From Collinsella sp. (GTDB lineage Bacteria; Actinomycetota; Coriobacteriia; Coriobacteriales; Coriobacteriaceae): DNA of 64,000 nucleotides. How positions within the stretch are numbered: position 1 is the first letter of the stretch; the number at the start of each line of letters is the position of its first letter. Positions 1 to 8,460 of the stretch are shown piece by piece. Position numbers and translations under genes: made by a program. The stretch lies in NCBI GenBank assembly GCA_019419455.1, contig DXZW01000009.1, positions 5,652 through 69,651 on the forward strand. Direction: 5' to 3'. The notes under the pieces were generated by a model that worked only from the letters and a program-made list of their open reading frames with translations, was not told where the DNA came from and made no database searches.

Positions 1-55
1 GAGGGTCTGACTACGAATCAGAACGTCATAGGTTCGAATCCTATACGCCGCACCA
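1..55 (+). tRNA. tRNA-Arg(ACG), 5' end cut by window edge
   Basis: The anticodon arm is visible as TCTGA / loop CTACGAA / TCAGA, giving anticodon ACG, read as Arg. It is followed by a T-arm with the usual GGTTCGAATCC core. The acceptor 3' strand ends in an encoded CCA at 53-55. The D-arm and 5' acceptor strand lie outside the window. Confidence 0.93.
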
Positions 56-64
56 TTTGAGATT

Positions 65-95
65 AAAGCTCCCGGCAACGGGGGCTTTTCTTTTA
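65..95 (+). terminator. Intrinsic terminator of tRNA-Arg
   Basis: A hairpin pairs AAAGCTCCC with GGGGGCTTT and is followed by a T-rich run, ten bases after the tRNA CCA end. Confidence 0.75.
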
Positions 96-108
96 CGTAA
101 ACACCGCA

Positions 109-145
109 TGGATTCGAACCTCGGTCGAGGCGCGGGCGTAAAGCG
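109..145. repeat. Inverted tRNA T-arm fragment
   Basis: GATTCGAACC at 111-120 is the reverse complement of the T-arm core just upstream. A motif like CGGGCGTAAAGC follows it. The same arrangement follows tRNA-Ser at 2921-2960. No complete tRNA folds on the minus strand here. Confidence 0.5.
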
Positions 146-240
146 GACGATTTCCTGTCGACTCGTGTAAGATTCCGAGTAGATGTCGCGACTAATTCGC
201 GACCACTCCTTCTTCAAGCGACCGATCAGGGTGATACTTC

Positions 241-2682
241 GTGGCAGAGCGTCCGACATACAAGCTCAGGTTTCTCGATCCCAAAAAGCGCTTTCCGGCG
301 ATGCCCGAGCAGCCTGCGGGACGTTCATATGGCGTGGTCTGGAAACTCTTTGGCGAGGATCAGCATGAATCTTGCTATGTCGTCGAATTCGTTGGCAAAA
401 GCCATGTGTCGCTTTTGGGCTATGTAAGCGTTTCGGGCGAGGTGTACAAGGTGGACCGCCCCGTTAGCGAGACTCCGCTGCCCAACGATCCCGACATGGA
501 ACTGGTCCTTGACGAGTCGGACTCCGGTATTGGTGAGATTGTGGTTCGGGGAGCCAACGGCACAATGCGCGCGTGCGCGCGAACCGTCGGCTCTCCCGAA
601 GGCCCCATGCGCGAGCAGTCCGACCACGAGACATGGAATTCGACCCGCTCCCTTCCTTACGGCGAGTTCATGGCATCGATGTTCCTGCGCTACGTGATAT
701 TCGCTGACTCCGAAAATGCCATTGCGAGCACGGCGGACGCCGGCGGACTCGACGAGGGTATGCAAAATGTTATCGACAAGATCAAGCTCGTAAAGTTGCC
801 CGAGCCGGTCGAGGTGTTTTTGGGCTTTAACACGGCACCGCTCCCTGATGCTATCGAGACGCTGCTTTACCGCGTTGACCATGCCGAGAATCCGAGCGGT
901 ATCGAGCGCTATGCCGCCGCCCTTATGAGTGAAATTGACTTGCCCCGCTTGCGCACCATCGCCGCTAAGTCCGAGATGAGCCTGGCTCGCATCGATCGCT
1001 CAAAGCTTTTCTATCTCAATTTTGATCGCAGCCTGCTGGACCAGGACGAGATTGACATGCTGCTTGCCATCGAGTGCCGTCTTAACCGTCTCTCCGGCAT
1101 CCTTGAGCACATCGGGGCCGGATTGGTCCCTGCGGCATCCTCGCCGAGCCTTGAGGGCTGCGCGCTCTTTGATGCGTGGCATATCGCCAAGACGACCAAC
1201 GATGTTCCCCGACTGCTCGATACGGCCTCGAGCGATAACCCGTGGGGCAAACCGGGTACGGTGGCTTGCCAGCCGGGCGGTGAGTGGGATGTGCGTACCC
1301 GCTTCGCGCGTATTGTCGAGGCGCTTAACGTGGCCACGCGGCTCGACTATACCTATCGGGCAAACGTTGCCGAGGGGATCATGCTCGTTCGGTTTGGGCA
1401 GTCTGTCGTTGATGCTATGCCACAACGTGAATACGACGCTCAAGATGACGCCTGGCGCGAGTTGGACGAGGACACGCGCGCGATCTGGGCCGCGGAGCAC
1501 GATGCGCGCGTGGCGCTCACGCTTGCGGCAGCGTGTTTTGCCGCGGGCACCTGCATCACGCGCTGCTATGTGCAGATTGCTGCTCCCGACAGTGAGCAGG
1601 GCGAGTGCGTTGTCGCAACGTATTTCTTTGGGCGCGCGGCCTATCTGGCCGATTGCGTGCCTGTCGCCAAGGATCTTGAGAGCATGGACATGGACGATAT
1701 GCCGTGCAAGCGTGTGCTTGAGGCATATGAGTCAACCGCTCCGGAGACGATTGAACCTGCGGAGGTTCATGCTCGTCCGCGTGATGACCATCGCACGCTG
1801 CCGCCGGCGCTGCGCGATCTGCTGCTTGCCGATACGGCTGACGAGTTGGAGGTCATGGAAGAGGACGACGACCCATACGTGGCCCGTGTTGTTGAATTGC
1901 GCGAGCAGGCAATAGTCGACCGTACAGGTGCTTTTGAAGGCTTTTCCCGTCTTGTCGAGGAGTTGGAGGCTAAGTGCGCCGTCGCCGAGCTTTTGGCGAC
2001 AGGTCCGGTTCAAACGCAGTTTTGCGATAACCAGCTGGTGCGCATGGTGCTACCGGTGTTGGAAGAAGACCGCTCTGTGCGAATCCTTCGTGCGCCCGAT
2101 GCGCTGTACTTTGCCCAGCACGAGATCTGCAGTTTTTACGCCGAGCAAGAGGACTTTGAACGAGCACTGCCCGAGGTGCGCCATCTTTACGATCTGGCGC
2201 GCTCGTCCATGCAGTCGCACTTTGCGCTCATCAACGTGCTCGCGCGTCTGGAGCGCTTTGACGAGATTATCGAGGTGGCGCGCCACGGCCTACGTATTGC
2301 CAGCGATCGTTCTGCAATCGGCTACCTGTTCTATCGCTTGGCGTTTGCCTATTGGAATTGCGATCAGCTCGACCTGGCGCTGGCTTGTTACCGTCTGGTG
2401 CCGCGAGGCGAGGAGTCGGGCAGCAGCGCGCTGGAAGAAATGCAGAGCCTTATGAACGAGATGGGCGTCAGCGAGCCTCCGACGTTCGAGGAAGCGGTCG
2501 AGACCATCCGCAGGGCTGGACTCGAATTGCCGCCCGTGCCCGCGGTGGCCAACCAGCTTGCGGATGCCGCCGTGCAGCTGGTCGATAACGGCTTCTTTTT
2601 CCTGGCGCGCGGTTGCATCTTCCAAATGTGGCGTACCATGGGCAACGACGAGCTCGGCTCCCTCAACCGCTCGCTGGGGTAG
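241..2682 (+). CDS. Large TPR-like hypothetical protein
   Basis: An 813-residue protein starting with GTG, with an AGGGTGA-type ribosome site about six bases upstream. I do not recognise a named family. The N-terminal ~500 residues show no motif I can assign. Residues ~610-720 are helix-rich with repeating Tyr/Ala/Leu spacing typical of TPR repeats (for example around YAEQEDFERALPEV and YWNCDQLDLALACYRLV), which suggests a protein-interaction scaffold. There is no signal peptide and no membrane segment, so it is probably cytoplasmic. It stands alone between two tRNA genes, in a position often open to gene gain. The TPR call is by eye. Confidence 0.7.
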   Translation: MAERPTYKLRFLDPKKRFPAMPEQPAGRSYGVVWKLFGEDQHESCYVVEFVGKSHVSLLGYVSVSGEVYKVDRPVSETPLPNDPDMELVLDESDSGIGEIVVRGANGTMRACARTVGSPEGPMREQSDHETWNSTRSLPYGEFMASMFLRYVIFADSENAIASTADAGGLDEGMQNVIDKIKLVKLPEPVEVFLGFNTAPLPDAIETLLYRVDHAENPSGIERYAAALMSEIDLPRLRTIAAKSEMSLARIDRSKLFYLNFDRSLLDQDEIDMLLAIECRLNRLSGILEHIGAGLVPAASSPSLEGCALFDAWHIAKTTNDVPRLLDTASSDNPWGKPGTVACQPGGEWDVRTRFARIVEALNVATRLDYTYRANVAEGIMLVRFGQSVVDAMPQREYDAQDDAWRELDEDTRAIWAAEHDARVALTLAAACFAAGTCITRCYVQIAAPDSEQGECVVATYFFGRAAYLADCVPVAKDLESMDMDDMPCKRVLEAYESTAPETIEPAEVHARPRDDHRTLPPALRDLLLADTADELEVMEEDDDPYVARVVELREQAIVDRTGAFEGFSRLVEELEAKCAVAELLATGPVQTQFCDNQLVRMVLPVLEEDRSVRILRAPDALYFAQHEICSFYAEQEDFERALPEVRHLYDLARSSMQSHFALINVLARLERFDEIIEVARHGLRIASDRSAIGYLFYRLAFAYWNCDQLDLALACYRLVPRGEESGSSALEEMQSLMNEMGVSEPPTFEEAVETIRRAGLELPPVPAVANQLADAAVQLVDNGFFFLARGCIFQMWRTMGNDELGSLNRSLG

Positions 2683-2774
2683 GCGAAGCTTTCAAGAAGG
2701 AAAGGCTGCTAGGCAATTAGAAAATTTCCTCTTGCCCATCCTTGGCTGTTTGGTTACTATAGAACGGCTGTTAC

Positions 2775-2865
2775 GGAGAGCTGACCGAGAGGCCGAAGGT
2801 GCTCGCCTGCTAAGCGAGTATGCCCCAAAAGGGCATCTGGGGTTCGAATCCCCAGCTCTCCGCCA
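2775..2865 (+). tRNA. tRNA-Ser(GCT)
   Basis: The acceptor strands GGAGAGC (2775-2781) and GCTCTCC (2855-2861) pair. The anticodon stem CTCGC/GCGAG encloses loop CTGCTAA, giving GCT. A long variable arm (GCCCC/GGGC type) and a TTCGAATC T-loop follow. CCA is encoded at 2863-2865. The variable arm length fits a class II serine tRNA. Confidence 0.96.
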
Positions 2866-2879
2866 GTATGACTTGAAAG

Positions 2880-2905
2880 AAGGGTCCCATTTGGGGCCCT
2901 TTTTT
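2880..2905 (+). terminator. Terminator of tRNA-Ser
   Basis: AAGGGTCCC pairs with GGGGCCCTT, followed by six T residues. The same hairpin recurs at 3070-3094. Confidence 0.8.
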
Positions 2906-2920
2906 GTGCGGAGAAAGGAG

Positions 2921-3128
2921 GCTGGGGATTCGAACCCGAGAGGGCACGGGCGTTAAGCAAACGCGAAAGCGTTTGTAGCCCGTGGGCGAAAAGCCGCCAG
3001 GCTTTGAAGCCGGAGGGCATGCGCAGCATGCCCGGACATCCCCAGCTCTCCGCCAGTACGAATTTGAAGAAGGGTCCCATTTGGGGCCCTTTTTATTATC
3101 AAGAATGGCGGCTGGGGATTCGAACCCT
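2921..3128. repeat. Duplicated tRNA-Ser tail fragments
   Basis: The block holds an inverted T-arm copy (2921-2938), GC-rich hairpins (around 2958-2980 and 3015-3035), and a second direct copy of the tRNA-Ser 3' end (ATCCCCAGCTCTCCGCCAG, 3041-3059) with its own terminator at 3070-3094. A second inverted T-arm follows (3109-3128). The second 3' end lacks the rest of a tRNA. This looks like a tRNA tail duplicated by past site-specific integration or repeat expansion. No integrase gene is present. Confidence 0.7.
3070..3094 (+). terminator. Second copy of the tRNA-Ser terminator
   Basis: It is identical in stem and loop to 2880-2905 and sits behind an orphan tRNA-Ser 3' end. Confidence 0.7.
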
Positions 3129-3162
3129 CAAAAAAGGAGGCATCATTTCGGACGCCTCCTTT
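3127..3162 (-). terminator. Terminator of the DD-carboxypeptidase gene
   Basis: On the minus strand AAAGGAGGC pairs with GCCTCCTTT and runs into a T tract. It lies 25 bases beyond the stop codon at 3187. Confidence 0.75.
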
Positions 3163-3186
3163 CAGCGGACTTATTATTCTTGCGCA

Positions 3187-4527
3187 CTACACCTCGGGCG
3201 CCTTGGCGACGGTCTCGCTTTCTGCTGTGAGCGGGCGGTTGTCGATGCGACGGCCCAAGCGATCAAGCTTCACAAGGAGCCATTCAATGGGATTCGGCCC
3301 TGCGCCTTCCTCGTCGGCAACTAGGTCCATGACGGCGATCTTGGTGCCGTCCTGCTTGAGCGTGACGCTGCCCACCTTGTCGCCCACATGCACCGTGCCC
3401 GAAAGATCGTCGTAGCTAACCTTTTCGGTCACCTCGCCGGCAAGGGAAAACACGGTCGCTTGCGCCGTGGGGTCGGCGAGCGTGGCGTCGATCGTCTTAT
3501 CCGTCCAGTCGGTTTGACCGATGCGCGCCATAAGCGGGTTGCCGTTGGCGGTCTTTTCCTGCGTGTTGGCGATCGCGACCGTCACCTTGTGACCGTAGTA
3601 CCAATTGGCAAGGGTTGCGGTATCGGTAAAGCGCTGGTCGGTGGTGGTGGAGTTCAAAACGACGGTGTAGATCTCGTCGCCATCGCGGTTGTAGGCGCTC
3701 GTGAAGCAATAGCCTGCATCGTCGGTAGTGCCGGTCTTGCCACCGATGTTGCCATCTTGGCCCAGCAAATAGTTATGCGTGTCCATGGAATGCGAATGGT
3801 CGGTGCCGTCGGCGCCCGTGACCTCGATCCAGGAATCCTCGCTCGCTACGACCTCGCGGATCGTGTCGTTTTTCATGGCCTCCTGCATCATCAGCGCTAC
3901 GTCGTGTGCGGTTGAGTACATATCGCCAGCCCACTCATCAAAGTCCAGGCCATGCGGGTTTTCAAAAAGCGTACCGGTGCAGCCGAGCTTCTTAGCGCGC
4001 TCGTTCATGGCCTTCACAAATGTGGCCTCGGCGTCTTTGGTCTTAGGGTCGATCTTCTTGCCCACATATTCGGCGAGCACGATGGCGGCGTCGTTGCCCG
4101 AGGGAATCATCAGGCCGCGCAGCGCCTGCTCCACGGTAAGCTCGTCGCCTTCGAGCAAGCCGGCGGTCGAATTACCCACGGTGGCCGCGGTGTTGCTTAC
4201 CGTGACCTTCTCGTCTATCTTGCAATTCTCGACGGTTAGGATTGCGGTCATGACCTTGGTGATCGAGGCGATTTTGACCTGCTCATCGGCGCCGCGCCCA
4301 TAGTAGACGGTGCCGTCTTTGCCCATGACGAGCGCATTGGTCGCATCGATATCGGGCAGATTATCGGCCGTGATGCCGCGCGCATCGGCGGTTTTGCCGC
4401 AGACATTGTCGGTCGTGAGCACTTGGGCGCCGGCGACGGTGGGCACGCCAGCGGCAAGGGCGATAGCGCAGACAAAGCCGGCGGCAAGCTGGGCTGAGCG
4501 CTTTGCAAAAGAGGTGAGGGACTTCAC
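3187..4527 (-). CDS. Serine-type D-Ala-D-Ala carboxypeptidase (PBP5-like)
   Basis: This enzyme trims the terminal D-Ala of peptidoglycan stem peptides outside the membrane. All three active-site boxes of the peptidase S11 family are present in order: SITK, SGN (in IPSGNDAA) and KTG (in GGKTGTTDDAG). A signal peptide is evident near the N terminus (Lys/Arg-rich start, then an Ala/Val-rich core ending near VAGAQV). The reading frame extends upstream to 4638. I prefer the GTG at 4527, because a TATACT -10 lies at 4567-4572 and the signal peptide then begins normally; the upstream ATG at 4596 lies before that promoter. The gene is divergent from a VanRS-like pair, which could control it. The protein is 446 residues. 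No clear C-terminal amphipathic anchor was seen. Confidence 0.88.
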   Translation of the reverse strand: MKSLTSFAKRSAQLAAGFVCAIALAAGVPTVAGAQVLTTDNVCGKTADARGITADNLPDIDATNALVMGKDGTVYYGRGADEQVKIASITKVMTAILTVENCKIDEKVTVSNTAATVGNSTAGLLEGDELTVEQALRGLMIPSGNDAAIVLAEYVGKKIDPKTKDAEATFVKAMNERAKKLGCTGTLFENPHGLDFDEWAGDMYSTAHDVALMMQEAMKNDTIREVVASEDSWIEVTGADGTDHSHSMDTHNYLLGQDGNIGGKTGTTDDAGYCFTSAYNRDGDEIYTVVLNSTTTDQRFTDTATLANWYYGHKVTVAIANTQEKTANGNPLMARIGQTDWTDKTIDATLADPTAQATVFSLAGEVTEKVSYDDLSGTVHVGDKVGSVTLKQDGTKIAVMDLVADEEGAGPNPIEWLLVKLDRLGRRIDNRPLTAESETVAKAPEV

Positions 4528-4566
4528 AGATTTCGCTTTCGACGGGATGGTCTCTTCTGGAACTAG

Positions 4567-4572
4567 AGTATA
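4567..4572 (-). promoter_or_regulatory. -10 box for the DD-carboxypeptidase gene
   Basis: TATACT on the minus strand is 40 bases upstream of the GTG chosen as the start. No convincing -35 box was seen, so an activator may be needed. Confidence 0.45.
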
Positions 4573-4725
4573 TCGTTTGCCGGTGTCGGCGATCATCGCG
4601 TGCGTGCGTGGCCCACATCCGCGCCCGAACGGGCACAAGGGTGCTTAAGGCCGACTTAATTACCCACGCTTGTTGTGTGTGGCATGCGCCCCCCTCGGGC
4701 ATAATGGAGCGCGAGAGGAGCACGC

Positions 4726-5430
4726 ATGAACGAGCGCATTTTGGTAGTTGATGACGAAAAGGCCATCGCCGACTTGGTTGGTATCTACCTTACAAAAGAA
4801 GGCTTTGATGTACAGGTCGCCTATAGCGGGGCCGACGCTGCCAAGGCAATCTTGGAGCAGGAGTTCGATCTGGCGCTGCTGGATGTCATGCTGCCCGATA
4901 TCGATGGGCTTGAGTTGCTGCGTACGATCCGTTCCAGCCATACCTATCCCGTGATCATGCTGACGGCGCGCGATGCCCAGCAAGATAAGATCGAGGGCCT
5001 TTCGCTTGGCGCGGACGATTACGTGGTTAAGCCGTTCCGTCCGCTTGAGCTCATCGCGCGCGTGCATGCTCAGCTTCGCCGCTACACCAGCTACGGTAGC
5101 CGCGCGCAGGTGGCCGAGTCGCCGACCATCCAGCTCGACGGCCTGGAGATCAACCGCGATGCTCGTTCCGTAATGGTGGACGGTGCGCCGGTGCGCCTCA
5201 CGCCCATCGAGTATTCCATCTTGCTGTATCTGGCCGAGCATCGCGGCAGTGTGGTGGCCGTGGAGGATCTGTTCCGCGCGGTATGGAACGAGGATTTTAT
5301 GCCCGGCTCCAACAATACGGTGATGGTGCACATTCGCCACCTGCGCGAAAAGATCGGTGACGACGCTCAAAAGCCGCGCTTTATCAAAAACGTCTGGGGC
5401 GTCGGCTACATAATCGAACAACGCCTTTGA
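4726..5430 (+). CDS. VanR-like OmpR-family response regulator
   Basis: A 234-residue two-domain regulator. The receiver has the acidic pair (VVDDE, residues 7-11), the phospho-acceptor Asp in DVMLPDIDG (near residue 53), and the conserved Thr and Lys (LTARD, VVKPF). The C terminus is a winged-helix DNA-binding domain ending in NVWGVGYIIE. A GAGAGGAG ribosome site precedes the ATG. It forms an operon with the downstream kinase and is divergent from the DD-carboxypeptidase. The resemblance to VanR is a family inference: no vanH, vanA or vanX gene is nearby, so a wall-stress or housekeeping role is more likely than glycopeptide resistance. Confidence 0.9.
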   Translation: MNERILVVDDEKAIADLVGIYLTKEGFDVQVAYSGADAAKAILEQEFDLALLDVMLPDIDGLELLRTIRSSHTYPVIMLTARDAQQDKIEGLSLGADDYVVKPFRPLELIARVHAQLRRYTSYGSRAQVAESPTIQLDGLEINRDARSVMVDGAPVRLTPIEYSILLYLAEHRGSVVAVEDLFRAVWNEDFMPGSNNTVMVHIRHLREKIGDDAQKPRFIKNVWGVGYIIEQRL

Positions 5431-5446
5431 TGGTGGGGAAGTGGAT

Positions 5447-6685
5447 ATGACAAAAGACGATAGGCAGGCATTCGAGGTGCCCAATCGACTCTTTGAATAC
5501 GTGAGGTCGGTCGTCGACAACCGCGCGCTTGCAACGGTGCTGCTCTTTTTGCTGAGCCTGCTGCTGATTGGCATCGATAACATCGCTGGAATCTTGGCGG
5601 TGCTGCTTGTCGGCTTTTTGCTGATCGATCGATTTGAAATCGTACGCCGCTGCGTGGTGATTGGCGGTACCGCGTGGGCCATGACGTTGGCGATTGGCGC
5701 CATGGCACTCGGCGGCATCGAAGGGCCGGTGCTGTTCGATGCCGGCTTTGTATTCAACATGCTTGGCTTTGTGCTGGCGCTTGCCGTGTGCGTGCTGTTC
5801 TTTTGCGGCCGCGCCCTGTACTACCAGGGCTATGAGCAGGGCGAGCAGCATGCCGATTGTGTGCTGGCCGCTCGTATTCAAGATCGCCTGATCGATCACC
5901 CCGACACCTGGGACAACATCGACGGCGACTTCCTGGAGGTCGAGGGCGCACTCAACCGTGTGCGCGATCGCGAGCGCAAGGTGCAACAGGCCTTGCGTGA
6001 CGAGTCTCATCGCAAGGACGATCTGGTCACGTACTTGGCACATGACCTACGCACCCCGCTTGCCAGTGTGGTGGGCTATCTTTCGCTGCTGCAAGAGGCT
6101 CCTGAGCTGCCGGTTGAGCAACGTGCGCACTTTACGGGCGTGGCGCTCGACAAGGCGCACCGGCTCGATGCACTCATCGAAGAGTTCTTCGATATCACGC
6201 GCTTTGACTTCCACGATATCGTGCTCACGCGCGGCTATGTTGATCTGGGGTTGCTGCTGGCTCAGGTGGCTGACGAGTTCTATCCCATCCTCAACGAGCA
6301 ACATAAGGAAGCCCAGGTTGATATTCGCGAGGACCTGACGGTGCTCGTGGATGGCGATAAGATGGCCCGCGTGTTTAACAACATCATGAAAAACGCCGTC
6401 GCCTATAGCTATGAGGGCTCGACTATCACGATTGAGGCCAGGCGCCAAGACGATGGCGGCGTGCGCGTGCGCTTTATCAATCAGGGCGATCCTATCCCTG
6501 CGGCTAAGCTCAAGGTGATCTTTGAGAAGTTCTATCGCCTGGATGCGGCGCGTGCGACCAATCGCGGTGGTGCCGGTTTGGGCCTTGCTATTGCCAAGGA
6601 GATCATCGCGGCACACGGCGGTACCGTTGCATGTGAATCGACGCCCGAACACACGATATTCACCATCGAGCTGCCCGCCGCATAG
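5447..6685 (+). CDS. VanS-like sensor histidine kinase
   Basis: The partner kinase of the upstream regulator, 412 residues. Two pairs of hydrophobic segments occupy residues ~30-120. A short linker leads to the dimerisation box with the phospho-His in LAHDLRTPLAS. The ATPase domain has the N box (FNNIMKNAVAY), FYRLDAA and the G box GGAGLGLAIAKEI. An in-frame GTG at 5441 is possible, but the GGTGGGGA ribosome site is spaced correctly only for the ATG at 5447. The sensor part lacks a large extracellular domain, so it probably senses membrane-level signals such as lipid II or drugs. Confidence 0.88.
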   Translation: MTKDDRQAFEVPNRLFEYVRSVVDNRALATVLLFLLSLLLIGIDNIAGILAVLLVGFLLIDRFEIVRRCVVIGGTAWAMTLAIGAMALGGIEGPVLFDAGFVFNMLGFVLALAVCVLFFCGRALYYQGYEQGEQHADCVLAARIQDRLIDHPDTWDNIDGDFLEVEGALNRVRDRERKVQQALRDESHRKDDLVTYLAHDLRTPLASVVGYLSLLQEAPELPVEQRAHFTGVALDKAHRLDALIEEFFDITRFDFHDIVLTRGYVDLGLLLAQVADEFYPILNEQHKEAQVDIREDLTVLVDGDKMARVFNNIMKNAVAYSYEGSTITIEARRQDDGGVRVRFINQGDPIPAAKLKVIFEKFYRLDAARATNRGGAGLGLAIAKEIIAAHGGTVACESTPEHTIFTIELPAA

Positions 6686-6707
6686 CTAGCGTGCCCTTAC
6701 AAACACT

Positions 6708-6728
6708 TGACAATGTGCTCACGTGCGT
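6708..6728 (+). promoter_or_regulatory. Possible promoter upstream of pstB
   Basis: TTGACA at 6708-6713 is followed after 15 bases by a TATGAG-like -10. The spacing is short, so a Pho-type activator may assist. This is tentative. Confidence 0.35.
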
Positions 6729-6788
6729 ATGAGCCGCGATTCCTACTATCGATACTGCTGAATTGATATCGATATGGAGGTGTGCGGT

Positions 6789-7664
6789 ATGACGGCTGCT
6801 GCGGCTGTGGAGCCCACGGAGCTTGAAGAACTCATGGAAGCGCAGGCCGAGGCCGCGCATGAGCGCGAGGTTGGGGATGCGACTCGCCCCACGGCAGAGG
6901 ATCTTGCCGCCTCGCCGACGCGCATCGACGTCGAGGGCCTCGACCTGTTCTATGGCGACCACCATGCGCTCAAGGACGTGAATATCAAGATCCGCGACAA
7001 GCAGATCACCTCGTTCATCGGGCCTTCGGGCTGCGGAAAGTCCACGTTGCTGCGCTGCTTTAACCGCATGAACGACGGCATCAAGGATTGCCGCATCGAG
7101 GGCAAGATTGCGCTCGATGGTCAAGATATCCTGGGCGATTGCGACATCTGCCGTTTGCGCCAGCGCGTGGGCATGGTGTTCCAACGCCCCAACCCATTTC
7201 CCATGAGCATCTACGACAACGTCGCCTACGGTCCTCGCGGTATGGGTGTGCGCGACCGCGCCGTGCTCGATGAGCTGGTCGAGGACTCCCTGCGTCGCGC
7301 TGCCCTGTGGGACGAGGTCAAGGACAAGCTCAAAGAGTCGGGCCTGGGTCTTTCGGGTGGACAGCAGCAGCGCCTGTGCATCGCCCGCGCACTTGCCGTG
7401 CAGCCCGACATTCTGCTGATGGACGAGCCGACTTCGGCACTCGACCCTGTGTCGACGTTGGTGGTGGAGCAGCTGGCCTGCGAGCTCAAGGAGACCTGCA
7501 CGCTGGTGGTCGTGACGCACAACATGCAGCAGGCCGCGCGTATTTCCGATTCGGTTGCGTTCTTTTTGCTGGGTGAGCTGGTGGAGCACGCGCCCACCGC
7601 GCAACTCTTTAAGAATCCGTCCGATCCGCGCACCGCGGATTATTTGACGGGGCGTTTTGGCTGA
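6789..7664 (+). CDS. pstB: Phosphate ABC transporter ATP-binding protein PstB
   Basis: The ATPase that drives high-affinity phosphate uptake with PstS and PstCA. Walker A is GPSGCGKST, the signature is LSGGQQQR, and Walker B is ILLMDEPTSALDP. The PstB-typical segments LLRCFNRMND and FQRPNPFPMSIYDNVAYG are present. I chose the ATG at 6789 because GGAGGTG lies six bases upstream; an in-frame ATG at 6774 overlaps that site. An unusual Ala/Glu-rich extension of about 40 residues precedes the ABC domain. No pstS, pstC, pstA or phoU is in the window, so this copy is separated from its permease. It sits directly before a PhoB/PhoR-like pair. Confidence 0.92.
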   Translation: MTAAAAVEPTELEELMEAQAEAAHEREVGDATRPTAEDLAASPTRIDVEGLDLFYGDHHALKDVNIKIRDKQITSFIGPSGCGKSTLLRCFNRMNDGIKDCRIEGKIALDGQDILGDCDICRLRQRVGMVFQRPNPFPMSIYDNVAYGPRGMGVRDRAVLDELVEDSLRRAALWDEVKDKLKESGLGLSGGQQQRLCIARALAVQPDILLMDEPTSALDPVSTLVVEQLACELKETCTLVVVTHNMQQAARISDSVAFFLLGELVEHAPTAQLFKNPSDPRTADYLTGRFG

Positions 7665-7728
7665 CGCTGTCTTTTACAGGTGCCTTTAGGGTTAAGATGC
7701 GGTCATATCGGCCGCAAAGGGGTTCAAC

Positions 7729-8457
7729 ATGATCTATTACGTCGAGGACGATGACAACATCAGGGATTTGACAGTCTACGCGCTGCGCAAGCAGGGAATC
7801 GAGGCCGAGGGCTTTTCGTGTGATGGCGAGTTTAAAGCTGCCGTGGCGCGACGGGTGCCCGATGCTGTGCTGCTCGATATCATGCTGCCCGACACCGATG
7901 GCTTGGCGATTATGCGTCGCCTGCGTGCCGATCGCCTGACGGCGACGGTGCCCATCATGATGCTTACCGCCAAAGACACCGAACTCGACAAGGTGATGGC
8001 GCTCGATGGCGGTGCCGACGATTACCTGACTAAGCCGTTTTCGCTCATGGAGCTTGCGAGCCGCTGCCGCGCACTGCTGCGTCGCGGCGGCATGGTCAAG
8101 CAGGCGAGCGATGTGCTCAGCGTGGGCGACATCGTGCTTTCGCCTAGCCATCGCGAGGTGACCGTTGCCGGCGAGCCGCTTAAGCTCACCCTGCGCGAGT
8201 TCGACCTGCTCGAGTACCTCATGCGCAAGCCCGGCGTGGTCTTTACCCGCGAGTCGTTGCTGCAGAGCGTGTGGGGCTGGGACTTCGACGGCGGTTCGCG
8301 CACCGTTGACGTGCACGTGCAGACGCTTCGCCAAAAACTGGGCGAGCATGCCAGCGCCATCGAGACCGTGCGCGGCGTGGGTTATCGCCTGGCCGAGCCT
8401 TCTGCCGGTGATGGTGCCGAAGGCGACGACACCGCGGCCACCGCATCGGAGGAGTAA
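7729..8457 (+). CDS. PhoB/PhoP-like response regulator
   Basis: A 242-residue OmpR-family regulator. The receiver has YVEDDDN, the Asp acceptor in DIMLPDTDG, MLTAKD and LTKPF. The winged helix contains LREFDLLEYL and ends near TVRGVGYRL. An acidic Ala-rich tail of about 20 residues follows. AAAGGGG lies upstream of the ATG. It lies between pstB and a PhoR-like kinase, which supports control of phosphate uptake. Assignment to phosphate rests on this context, not on receiver sequence alone. Confidence 0.85.
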   Translation: MIYYVEDDDNIRDLTVYALRKQGIEAEGFSCDGEFKAAVARRVPDAVLLDIMLPDTDGLAIMRRLRADRLTATVPIMMLTAKDTELDKVMALDGGADDYLTKPFSLMELASRCRALLRRGGMVKQASDVLSVGDIVLSPSHREVTVAGEPLKLTLREFDLLEYLMRKPGVVFTRESLLQSVWGWDFDGGSRTVDVHVQTLRQKLGEHASAIETVRGVGYRLAEPSAGDGAEGDDTAATASEE

Positions 8458-8460
8458 CCC

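Noticed and set aside
3187..6685. A glycopeptide resistance cluster
   Set aside because: There is no D-lactate dehydrogenase, D-Ala-D-Lac ligase or VanX-type dipeptidase. Only the two-component pair and a normal carboxypeptidase are present.
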